Source: Halorubrum sodomense (GTDB lineage Archaea; Halobacteriota; Halobacteria; Halobacteriales; Haloferacaceae). Taken from it: DNA of 64,000 nucleotides. Positions 35,355 through 43,894 of the stretch are shown piece after piece. Each line of letters begins with the position of its first letter. Position 1 is the first letter of the stretch. Under the pieces are notes generated by a model. The model saw only the letters and a list, made by a program, of their open reading frames with translations, searched no databases and was not told where the DNA came from. A program made the position numbers and the translations under genes. Location: NCBI RefSeq assembly GCF_900111935.1, contig NZ_FOYN01000002.1, forward strand, positions 806,001 through 870,000. The letters are read 5' to 3'.

Positions 35355-38300
35355 ATGACCCGGATGCGATCGTCCCAATGGCTGTCTATCGGTATCGCCC
35401 TCTGTTTGGTGATCAGCGTTATTGTAATACTAATAATTTCAGGAACATTTGTGGCCTCTGGAGAATTATGGGATGTGGATCGTGCCAGTGATCTAGAAAT
35501 TGGGACCGAGCAACAACAGGTGATAACTAATATCGAAGTACTTAGCTCAAATGAACCTGTTAAAATCCACGTTGGTGATCTTGTTGACTCTGGAGCGATC
35601 TTAGATCATAATTCGACATCTTATCAAATAAACATCGAAGGGAATAATATCAGTTCAGGTGTATATTTACAAAACTCAAACAGTTCAAATGCGGTGATTG
35701 TTATTTCTGCCTCCGCAATTTCTAGTCCTGGACGATTTGATCTTCACATCGACAATATTGATACGACGAATGTTAGCAGGTACAATCAGGAGGGCTCAAA
35801 GATCAACCGTGCTATCTCCTATACTGCTGAACAAGGAGGAAAGAAGGCAATAGTCGAATTTAGTGTGTCTTTTCCTGGATCCATCGAATTGTCTACTGGT
35901 GCGTACAACGACTCTACACGGTCTATTTCTTACGATTATTCTATTAAAAACAATTTAATCTTGAATACTTCTATAACTATCTGGAAAGGAAAACACGACG
36001 GAGGAATTGGAGAACAGATTAAGACTGTGAATATATCCGCTGAAAGTATTTCTCTAAGCGGTACAGGCCTTGAAGGTGAAACTAAACTAATAATTGGCCT
36101 CCATTCTTCTCGGAATAGGCCCCGCTCTGAGACAATTTACTCTTTAGACACAGATACAATTAATGTTACAGTGCCTGCTCAGATCGTGGGTGGGCCTTTC
36201 TATTATGATGGGTCTAAAACAGAACACAAATTCAATAGCACTCTTTTGTTTGAGTTTAATACGAATATATCTAGAGTACAAGGCTCTATTAATATTAACT
36301 TTTCAACTGGAAATACAACACAAATTTATCTTGTAGATCATACTCAAAAATATGATGTGAATGAGAATATTCTATACGTGTATCCATTTGCTTCTTCGAG
36401 TAATACGTCTTCTACTAATCAACTACGAATTAGTAATGTCTCTGTTAACAATATTACTTCTACATCAAGTGGAACTCCATTCAAGAATAGCTATGACTCA
36501 CCTGTACGTGTGAGTAAAATAGTATCTGATGATCGTGAATATACCGTTAATCGCGGATCAAATATTGGACTTTGGTTGGAAGACCAAACTAAGTACAATC
36601 TCTCAAAACTTAATGGCGATCTCGTTAGACAAATAGATGCTACTAACTCAAAAAGGATTTACAAACTCAGTACTGACAGACTTAGGCTCGGATATTATTC
36701 GCTAAACACCAGTTCTGAGACTACAAATACTACAATACGATTAGTTGAGCCCCATATTAACATCAAAGCAACAGATACAGTAACCGAATCACGGATACCG
36801 ATAAGTGTCCTCGCAACTGGGGCCAAGCGAACTGCTGTTCTTAGTGTGTTGGGCCCGAATTCTGAAGAAAAAAGTTTAGAAAATGTCATTTTAAATAATT
36901 CTTCTAATGTCAGTAGATTTGTCTCTGTTTCTCAGCCTGGAACATATACTATCGAAGTTTATGACCCGAACATAGGTCTAAATGTGACTCAAAAAGTAAA
37001 TGTCATTGAAAATCGGTCACCTTCTATTTATATTAATACCAGCGAAACAATATCCAATGGCAACCGTTTTAGATTCGTTCTTAATTCAACATATTCTAAT
37101 TCATCAGTTTCCTTAACCTCTGTAAATAACACCACAACCACACTCGAACTCACAACCTCTGAGACGGGCCCAACACCCGTCACAATCAACGCGTACGCGT
37201 CGCCGGCATCTCCGTCGGACTTCGTCACGACCGGTCCCGGTATCAGCGTCGATTCGGTCACGGGGGATACCGATCCGCTCTCGCCCGGGTCGTACGACCT
37301 CACGCTCCGGTCGGAGTACGGAGCCGCGGTCGCCAACGACTCCGCCGCGATCACGGTGAATCCTCGTTCGACGACCGACCTGACCGCGTACACCACGCGC
37401 GAAGCCGCCCCGGGCGACTTCGAGGACGCGACCGCCATCCGGAACGCGATCGCCAATGGAACGCTCACCGACGCGACGAACGCCACCGCCAACGACACGG
37501 TCGTGTACGCCGTGAACGCGACCGGGCTGACCGGCCTCCCGGCGGCCGCGAACGCCTCGCTGGAGCGCGGTGCGGACCTCGCTCGCCTCGACGGCCTCTC
37601 GTTCGGAGTGACGCCTACAGACGCGAACGACACCGACGCCTCCGCCACCGGCGACGCGCTCGGACCGACGCCGAACGAGTCTGCGGTCCACCTCGACCGC
37701 GACGGACTCTTCCTCGTCGCGGACGGCGAGACCGCGTTCGGAACCGAGACGCCACCGGCCGCCGGCGAGACGTTCGAGGCCGCCTTCAGGGTCGACGACG
37801 AACGACTGCGTCGGGCCGCGAACGGCGACCACCGGGTGACGACGCGACTGACGTACGCTGCCGACCCGACCGACGAGGGCGGAGCGAACCTCTCGGACGA
37901 CGGGTCTACCGCGACACCGTCACCGAGTACCGAGCCGACCGAGTCGACCGGATTGAACGAATCGACCGAATCGACCGGACTGAACGAATCGACCGAGTCG
38001 AGCGAATCGAGTGAACCGACCGAGGCGGCCGGGACGAGTGCCCCCGCTGAATCGGGAAGCGCGGACCGATCTGATCCGCCGGCCGGTTCCGGCGGTTCCG
38101 CCGGTCCAGCTGATGTCGGTGGCTCTTCTAGCGCCACCGATCAGACCGATCCCCGCTCCGCTCGCGCCGGCAACGCCACCGAAGCGGCCGGTCCGGGCCG
38201 GTCCGGGGAACCGAACGGTTCCGACGTGGACCGCCCGACGCCTCGTCCCGGAGTCGGAACGACGGTCCCGCCCGGTGCGTCCGGGATTCCGCCCGCTACG

Positions 38301-38630
38301 GACCCGGCGAAACGCTTCGGTACCGGATCGACGGGACGTACCGCGGACGACGCCTCGGAGCGGGGATCCCGTCCGGGTGACGGGCGATCGGGCGGTGACG
38401 CCGGGAGCGAGGGATCCGCGGCGTCGGAGTCCGCCGACTCGTCCGAACCGGCCGGACCGGCCGACTCGAACGAGTCGAAGTCCGACGAGGCCGCCGCGAG
38501 GGACCTCGGATACGACGACGCGCCGATCCGATCGACCGTGTACGATCTCCCCGGATTCGGCTCCGTCGCGTCCCTCGCGGCGCTGACGATTGCGTCGCTG
38601 CTCGCCCGCCGTCGTGCGCCCGACCCGTGA
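35355..38630 (+). CDS. Mosaic secreted PGF-CTERM surface protein with AT-rich N-terminal module
   Basis: A 1091-residue predicted S-layer/adhesin-like protein. Residues about 8-35 form a signal peptide. Residues about 40-590, encoded by strikingly AT-rich DNA, are Asn/Ser/Thr/Ile-rich, beta-like and full of N-glycosylation sequons. About 675-848 resembles the haloarchaeal DUF7827 domain (DLTAYTTREAAPGDFEDATA, DTVVYAVNATGLTGL). Then come a Ser/Thr/Glu-rich repeat linker (TGLNESTES twice) and a low-complexity stalk. The C-terminus is a PGF-CTERM anchor: LPGFG (1065-1069), a hydrophobic helix and ARRRAPDP. ArtA should cleave this signal and attach lipid. The GTG at 35265 is an alternative start giving 30 extra residues. 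The frame is continuous across the composition break at about 37140, so the gene appears functional. Confidence 0.88.
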   Translation: MTRMRSSQWLSIGIALCLVISVIVILIISGTFVASGELWDVDRASDLEIGTEQQQVITNIEVLSSNEPVKIHVGDLVDSGAILDHNSTSYQINIEGNNISSGVYLQNSNSSNAVIVISASAISSPGRFDLHIDNIDTTNVSRYNQEGSKINRAISYTAEQGGKKAIVEFSVSFPGSIELSTGAYNDSTRSISYDYSIKNNLILNTSITIWKGKHDGGIGEQIKTVNISAESISLSGTGLEGETKLIIGLHSSRNRPRSETIYSLDTDTINVTVPAQIVGGPFYYDGSKTEHKFNSTLLFEFNTNISRVQGSININFSTGNTTQIYLVDHTQKYDVNENILYVYPFASSSNTSSTNQLRISNVSVNNITSTSSGTPFKNSYDSPVRVSKIVSDDREYTVNRGSNIGLWLEDQTKYNLSKLNGDLVRQIDATNSKRIYKLSTDRLRLGYYSLNTSSETTNTTIRLVEPHINIKATDTVTESRIPISVLATGAKRTAVLSVLGPNSEEKSLENVILNNSSNVSRFVSVSQPGTYTIEVYDPNIGLNVTQKVNVIENRSPSIYINTSETISNGNRFRFVLNSTYSNSSVSLTSVNNTTTTLELTTSETGPTPVTINAYASPASPSDFVTTGPGISVDSVTGDTDPLSPGSYDLTLRSEYGAAVANDSAAITVNPRSTTDLTAYTTREAAPGDFEDATAIRNAIANGTLTDATNATANDTVVYAVNATGLTGLPAAANASLERGADLARLDGLSFGVTPTDANDTDASATGDALGPTPNESAVHLDRDGLFLVADGETAFGTETPPAAGETFEAAFRVDDERLRRAANGDHRVTTRLTYAADPTDEGGANLSDDGSTATPSPSTEPTESTGLNESTESTGLNESTESSESSEPTEAAGTSAPAESGSADRSDPPAGSGGSAGPADVGGSSSATDQTDPRSARAGNATEAAGPGRSGEPNGSDVDRPTPRPGVGTTVPPGASGIPPATDPAKRFGTGSTGRTADDASERGSRPGDGRSGGDAGSEGSAASESADSSEPAGPADSNESKSDEAAARDLGYDDAPIRSTVYDLPGFGSVASLAALTIASLLARRRAPDP

Positions 38631-38730
38631 GAGGAGCGGCGGCCGTCCGTCTCACACCGTCGAGTCGGGGTCACATCGTCGGCGCCTCGCCGCCGGTATC
38701 CTTTTGCTCGACGGCGCCGTTCGTCCGCGT

Positions 38731-38898
38731 ATGAGCGTAACCATCACGCCGCCGAAAGAGCGCACGTGCGAACTGTGCGGGCGCGAGGAGCGATGGGACG
38801 ACGAGGCCGACGGGTGGCGGATCGCGGACGAACCCGGAAACGTCTACTGTATCCACGACTGGGACATCAACGGCTCGTTCGTCCCCCTCAAGGAGTAG
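38731..38898 (+). CDS. Small zinc-binding HEWD-family protein
   Basis: A 55-residue protein with CELCGRE (about 14-20, a CxxC knuckle) and YCIHDWDINGSFVP (about 39-52) supplying further Cys/His ligands, the pattern of the small haloarchaeal HEWD family (here HDWD). Function is unknown. A CCTTTTGC patch about 28 bases before the ATG marks a leaderless promoter. It sits between the surface-protein gene and gltB. Confidence 0.85.
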   Translation: MSVTITPPKERTCELCGREERWDDEADGWRIADEPGNVYCIHDWDINGSFVPLKE

Positions 38899-39103
38899 TA
38901 GACGACTGGACGTTCTGCCACTCTGACCGGTGTGTGTGAAACGGTCTGGTGGCTTTCGCAGAAACTTCGTCAATTTACTGCCCGTTACGGTACGACTACT
39001 GATCGATCCGACGGTGTGGTATCTGTTCACCTCCCGTGATGAATAATTACCTTATATTCCCTAATGTGTGTACGATGGATCCTACCCCTATCAGGGTCAT
39101 ACC

Positions 39104-39110
39104 TTTAAGT
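39104..39110 (+). promoter_or_regulatory. TATA-like element of gltB
   Basis: TTTAAGT lies about 25 bases before the ATG at 39131, supporting that start and a leaderless mRNA. The ~230-base gap upstream is moderately AT-rich and may hold nitrogen-regulation sites, but no clear operator is seen. Confidence 0.6.
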
Positions 39111-39130
39111 GTTCATTCGTGAAAACGCGT

Positions 39131-42100
39131 ATGACCAAGTCACGTAGTACCACCCGGGGCGTACGCGACTCGGATTCCTCGGGTCAGGAAGGGGGGCTCG
39201 CGGCGCCGACGGACGACCGATCGAACTGCGGCATCGGCGGCGTCGTCGACCTCGACGGCGAGCCGACTCACGAGACCGTCGCGGACGCGGTCGAACTGCT
39301 CGAGAACCTCGAACACCGCGGGACGACCGGCGCGGAAGAGAACACGGGCGACGGCGCGGGGATCATGGTCGCCCGCCCCGACGGGTTCTTCCGCGAGGTC
39401 GTCGACGCCGACCTCCCGGACGAGTACGCGGTCGGCTCCGTCTTCATGCCGCCGGAACCGGGCGTTCAAGCGGAGATCCACGACGTCATTGCCGAGGTGT
39501 GTGCCGTCTACGGGCTGGAAGTGCTCGCGTGGCGCTCCGTCCCCACCGACAACGCCGACCTCGGCGCGACGGCGCTCGAGTCCGAACCGGAGGTGTCGCA
39601 GGTGTTCGTCGCCCCCGTCGAGGGCGCGGGCCTCGCCCAGCGGTTCACGAGCGAGGGGACTCGGCCGGACGACGCCGACCCCGACCTGCTCGGCTTCGAC
39701 CGCGCGCTGTACGCCGCCCGCCGCGAGATCGAGAACGCGGTGTCCGACGTCGACGGCGCCGGCCGTTTCTACGTCTGCTCGCTCGACCGCCAGCGCGTCG
39801 TCTACAAGGGCCTGCTGAAGGGGTCGCAGCTCGTGGGCTACTACCCGGACCTGGTCGACGAGCGGTTCGCCAGCCACGTCGCCTTAGTCCACGCGCGGTT
39901 CTCGACGAACACGCTCGGCGCGTGGCACCTCGCACACCCGTACCGCAACATCGTCCACAACGGCGAGTTCAACACGATCCGCGGGAACGTCAACTGGATG
40001 CGGGCCCGCGAGAACGACCTCGAACACCCGGCGTTCGGCGCCGAGCTCGACACGATCAAGCCGGTGATCGACGACCCCAACCAGTCGGACACCGCCAGCG
40101 TCGACAACGCGCTCGAACTCCTCCTCCAGACCGACCGCGACCTCCCGCACGCGCTCCGGATGCTGATCCCGGAGGCGTTCCGCGGCGACGACCTGATGGG
40201 TGACGACCGCGCGGACTTCTACGACTACCACGCCTCGCTCGTCGAGCCGTGGGACGGGCCCGCACTCGTCATCGGCTTCGACGGCGAGCGCGTCGCCGGC
40301 GTCCTCGACCGCAACGGGCTCCGCCCGTGCCGCTACGAGGTGACGACGGACGACCGCCTCGTCGTCGGCAGCGAGGTGGGGGCGCTCCCCACCGAGCCCG
40401 CCGACGTGCGCCGCCGCGGTCGGCTCCAGCCCGGGGAGATCTTCGTCGCGGACCCCGAGGCCGGTCGGATCGTCCCCGACGACGAGGTGTTCGAGGAGCT
40501 CACCGACGAGAAGTACGGCGAGTGGGTCGACCGCGGGCAGGTCGATCTCGACGCGCTCACCGACGAGGACGACGCGCTCACCGACGGGGACGGCGTCGCG
40601 GCCGGGATCGACGACGACTCGAACGAACGAGGAGGCGGGGCGGCCGGGGCTGACGAGGCGGACGAAACGGACGAGACGGAACCGACCGTCCGCGCCCACC
40701 AGGCCGCGTTCGGCTACACCACCGACTCGCTGAACCACCTCGTCGAGCCGATGGCGAGAGAGGGGAAAGATCCCGTCGGGTCGATGGGTGACGACACGCC
40801 GCTCTCGGTCCTCGCCGACGTCGACCGCCCGCTTTTCACCTACTTCAAGCAGCTGTTCGCGCAGGTGTCGAACCCGCCGATCGACTACATCCGCGAGGAG
40901 CTCGTCACCTCGCTGGAGACCCGGATCGGGAACCAGCGAAACCTGCTCGCGGAGACGCCGGAACACGCCGAGCAGATAGTCGCCGACACCCCGGTCCTGA
41001 CGGACGCTGAGACGACCGCGCTTCGCGATCTCCCCGGACCCGGCGAGCGGACTCCCGGTGACCGCGGCGGAGCGGCGGCCGACGGTCCCGAGTTCGCCTC
41101 CGTCACCGTCGACGTCACCTACGACCGCGACGGCTCGCTCGTCGACGCCGTGAGTCGGGTCCGCGAGGACGCCGCGACGGCGATCGAAGACGGGGCCGAC
41201 GCCGTCGTCCTCTCCGACCGCGCCGTCGGTCCGGACCGCCTCGCGGTGCCGAGCCTGCTCGCGACCGGCGCGGTCCACCACCACCTCGTCCGCGAGGGGC
41301 TGCGCAACCGCGCGGGCGTCGTCGTCGAGTCCGGTGAACCGCACGAGGTCCACCACCTCGCGACGCTGGTCGGCTACGGCGCGGACGCGGTCGACCCGTA
41401 CCTCGCGTACGCCTCCATCGCCGACGTGGTCGCCGGCCCGGACGGCGCCGACGAGGACGAGGCGCTCGCCGCGTACCGTCACGCGCTGGAGGACGGCCTC
41501 CTGAAGACGATGGCGAAGATGGGCATCTCGACGATGGAGTCGTACCAGGGCGCCCAGATATTCGAGGCGGTCGGGCTCGACTCCGACTTCGTCGCCGAGT
41601 ACTTCGAGGGCACCGAGATCCGGACCGAGGGGATCGGGATCGAACAGATCGAAGACGACCTCCGCACGCGCCACGCGATGGCGTTCGGCGCCGACCCCGA
41701 ACTGGAGACCGTCGGCGAGTACGAACACCGCTCGTCGGGCGTGAAACACGGCTGGAACCCCCAGACGGTCGGCACGCTCCAGCAGGCGGTCCGCGGCGGC
41801 GACTACGAGCAGTACCGCGAGTTCGCGGAGCTGGTGAACGACCAGACGGAAGAGCTCCAGTCGCTCCGCGGCCTCCTGGAGTTCGACTCCGACCGCGACC
41901 CGGTGCCGGTCGAGGAGGTCGAGCCCGTCGAGTCGATCGTCGAGCGGTTCTCGACGGCCGCGATGAGCCTCGGGAGCATCTCGCCGGAGGCCCACGAGAA
42001 CAACGCCATCGCGATGAACCGGCTGGGCGCGAAGTCGAACACCGGCGAGGGCGGCGAACCGCCCGAGCGGTTCGACACCGAGAAGGAGTGTACCGTCAAG

Positions 42101-43876
42101 CAGGTCGCCTCCGGCCGCTTCGGCGTCACCTCGGAGTACCTCGCGAACGCCGAGGAGCTCCAGATCAAGATGGCGCAGGGGTCGAAGCCCGGCGAGGGCG
42201 GGCACCTCCCCGGCAAGAAGGTCAACGAGATGATCGCGCACGTCCGGTGTTCCACGCCCGGCGTCGGGCTCATCTCGCCGCCGCCCCAGCACGACATCTA
42301 CTCGATCGAGGACCTGAAGCAGCTCATCTTCGACCTGAAGGCCGCCAGCCCCGAGGCAGACGTCAACGTGAAGCTGGTCTCGGAGGCCGGGATCGGCACC
42401 ATCGCGGCCGGCGTCGCGAAGGCGAACGCCGACGTCGTCCACATATCCGGTCACGACGGTGGCACCGGCGCCTCGCCGAAGACCTCGATCAAGAACGCCG
42501 GCCTGCCGTGGGAGCTCGGGCTCGCGGAGGCGAACCAGATGCTTCGCGCCACCGGCCTGCGCGACCGGATTCGCGTCTCTGCGGACGGTGGCCTGCGGAC
42601 CGGCCGCGACGTGGCGGTCGCGGCCGCGCTCGGGGCCGAGGAGTACATCTTCGGGACCGCGTCGCTCGTCACGTCGGGCTGCGTGATGGCCCGGCAGTGC
42701 CACGAGAACACCTGTCCGGTCGGCGTCGCCACCCAGCGCGAGGACCTCCGCCAGCGGTTCCCGGGCCAGCCCGACCACGTCATCAACTACATGACGTTCA
42801 TCGCGCAGGAGCTCCGGGAGATCATGGCCGAGCAGGGGTACACCGAGCTGGAGGCGTTCGTCGGCCGCCCCGAGCTGCTCACCCAGCGCGAGACGGACCA
42901 CGAGAAGGCGAAGCACCTCGACCTGTCCGCGGTGATCGCCGAGCCCGCGGGCGAGTCCCGCACCAAGGTCCGCGAGCAGGCCCACGACGGCATCGACGAC
43001 CTGCTCGACTGGGACCTCATCGACGAGGCGGCGCCCGCAATCGAGGACGGCGCGCCGGTCGCGCTCACCCGCGACGTGCGCAACGTCGACCGCGCGGTCG
43101 GCGCCACGCTCTCGAACCGCGTCGTCTCCGAACACGGCGGCGAGGGGCTCCCGGACGACACCATCTCCTGCCGGTTCGACGGCGAGGCCGGACAGAGCTT
43201 CGGCGCGTTCCTCGCACCGGGGATCACGATGGAACTCTCCGGCGCCGCCAACGACTACGTCGGCAAGGGGCTCTCCGGCGGGCGCCTCGTGATCGACACG
43301 CCGGCGGAGGCGGGGTACGACCCGACCGAGAACGTCGTCGCGGGCAACGTCTGCCTGTACGGCGCCACCTCGGGCGAGATGTACGTCAACGGCGTCGCCG
43401 GCGAGCGGTTCGGCGTCCGTAACTCCGGCGTGAAGGCCGTCGTCGAGGGCGTCGGCGACCACGGCTGCGAGTACATGACCGGCGGCGTCGTCGCCGTCCT
43501 CGGCGACACCGGGCGCAACTTCGCAGCCGGGATGTCCGGCGGCGTCGCGTACGTGTACGACCCCGACGACCGCCTCGACGACCGCGTCAACCGCGGGATG
43601 GTGTCGGTCTCCGAGACGCTCGAGGAGTCCGACGAGCGGATGCTCCGCCGCCTCGTCGAGAACCACCGCGCGTACACCGACAGCGAGCGCGCGGCGGACC
43701 TGCTCGACGACTGGGGGACCGCGCTCGACGACTTCGTCCGGGTCTTCCCCGACGCGTACGCCGATGTCATCGCGGAGGGCAAGGGCGCCGACGTGCGCGA
43801 GGACCCGCCCGCGCCCGCGGCCGCGGTTCCGGGTGCAGACGCCGACGCGGCCGGGCAGGTCTCCGGCGACGACTGA
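39131..43876 (+). CDS. gltB: Glutamate synthase, large subunit
   Basis: Makes glutamate from glutamine and 2-oxoglutarate, the GOGAT half of ammonium assimilation. The 1581-residue protein has the class II glutamine amidotransferase domain with nucleophile Cys33 (DRSNCGIGG) after a short leader, a central domain, an FMN/2-oxoglutarate synthase domain (MGISTMESYQGAQIFEAVGL, HDGGTGASPKTS), the 3Fe-4S ligand segment CVMARQCHENTCPVGVATQ (about 1178-1196) and a C-terminal beta-helix (VNGVAGERFGVRNSG, GCEYMTGG). An acidic low-complexity insert (about 476-515, including ADEADETDETE) separates the amidotransferase from the rest. No small-subunit gene is adjacent, as is usual in haloarchaea. Confidence 0.95.
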   Translation: MTKSRSTTRGVRDSDSSGQEGGLAAPTDDRSNCGIGGVVDLDGEPTHETVADAVELLENLEHRGTTGAEENTGDGAGIMVARPDGFFREVVDADLPDEYAVGSVFMPPEPGVQAEIHDVIAEVCAVYGLEVLAWRSVPTDNADLGATALESEPEVSQVFVAPVEGAGLAQRFTSEGTRPDDADPDLLGFDRALYAARREIENAVSDVDGAGRFYVCSLDRQRVVYKGLLKGSQLVGYYPDLVDERFASHVALVHARFSTNTLGAWHLAHPYRNIVHNGEFNTIRGNVNWMRARENDLEHPAFGAELDTIKPVIDDPNQSDTASVDNALELLLQTDRDLPHALRMLIPEAFRGDDLMGDDRADFYDYHASLVEPWDGPALVIGFDGERVAGVLDRNGLRPCRYEVTTDDRLVVGSEVGALPTEPADVRRRGRLQPGEIFVADPEAGRIVPDDEVFEELTDEKYGEWVDRGQVDLDALTDEDDALTDGDGVAAGIDDDSNERGGGAAGADEADETDETEPTVRAHQAAFGYTTDSLNHLVEPMAREGKDPVGSMGDDTPLSVLADVDRPLFTYFKQLFAQVSNPPIDYIREELVTSLETRIGNQRNLLAETPEHAEQIVADTPVLTDAETTALRDLPGPGERTPGDRGGAAADGPEFASVTVDVTYDRDGSLVDAVSRVREDAATAIEDGADAVVLSDRAVGPDRLAVPSLLATGAVHHHLVREGLRNRAGVVVESGEPHEVHHLATLVGYGADAVDPYLAYASIADVVAGPDGADEDEALAAYRHALEDGLLKTMAKMGISTMESYQGAQIFEAVGLDSDFVAEYFEGTEIRTEGIGIEQIEDDLRTRHAMAFGADPELETVGEYEHRSSGVKHGWNPQTVGTLQQAVRGGDYEQYREFAELVNDQTEELQSLRGLLEFDSDRDPVPVEEVEPVESIVERFSTAAMSLGSISPEAHENNAIAMNRLGAKSNTGEGGEPPERFDTEKECTVKQVASGRFGVTSEYLANAEELQIKMAQGSKPGEGGHLPGKKVNEMIAHVRCSTPGVGLISPPPQHDIYSIEDLKQLIFDLKAASPEADVNVKLVSEAGIGTIAAGVAKANADVVHISGHDGGTGASPKTSIKNAGLPWELGLAEANQMLRATGLRDRIRVSADGGLRTGRDVAVAAALGAEEYIFGTASLVTSGCVMARQCHENTCPVGVATQREDLRQRFPGQPDHVINYMTFIAQELREIMAEQGYTELEAFVGRPELLTQRETDHEKAKHLDLSAVIAEPAGESRTKVREQAHDGIDDLLDWDLIDEAAPAIEDGAPVALTRDVRNVDRAVGATLSNRVVSEHGGEGLPDDTISCRFDGEAGQSFGAFLAPGITMELSGAANDYVGKGLSGGRLVIDTPAEAGYDPTENVVAGNVCLYGATSGEMYVNGVAGERFGVRNSGVKAVVEGVGDHGCEYMTGGVVAVLGDTGRNFAAGMSGGVAYVYDPDDRLDDRVNRGMVSVSETLEESDERMLRRLVENHRAYTDSERAADLLDDWGTALDDFVRVFPDAYADVIAEGKGADVREDPPAPAAAVPGADADAAGQVSGDD

Positions 43877-43894
43877 GGCTTCGAAAAGGGGCTC

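Noticed and set aside
39884-43666. Very long open frame on the minus strand opposite gltB
   Set aside because: In GC-rich DNA antisense frames stay open. The encoded sequence is rich in Arg, Val, Leu and Asp with no motif, while the plus strand gives a full glutamate synthase.
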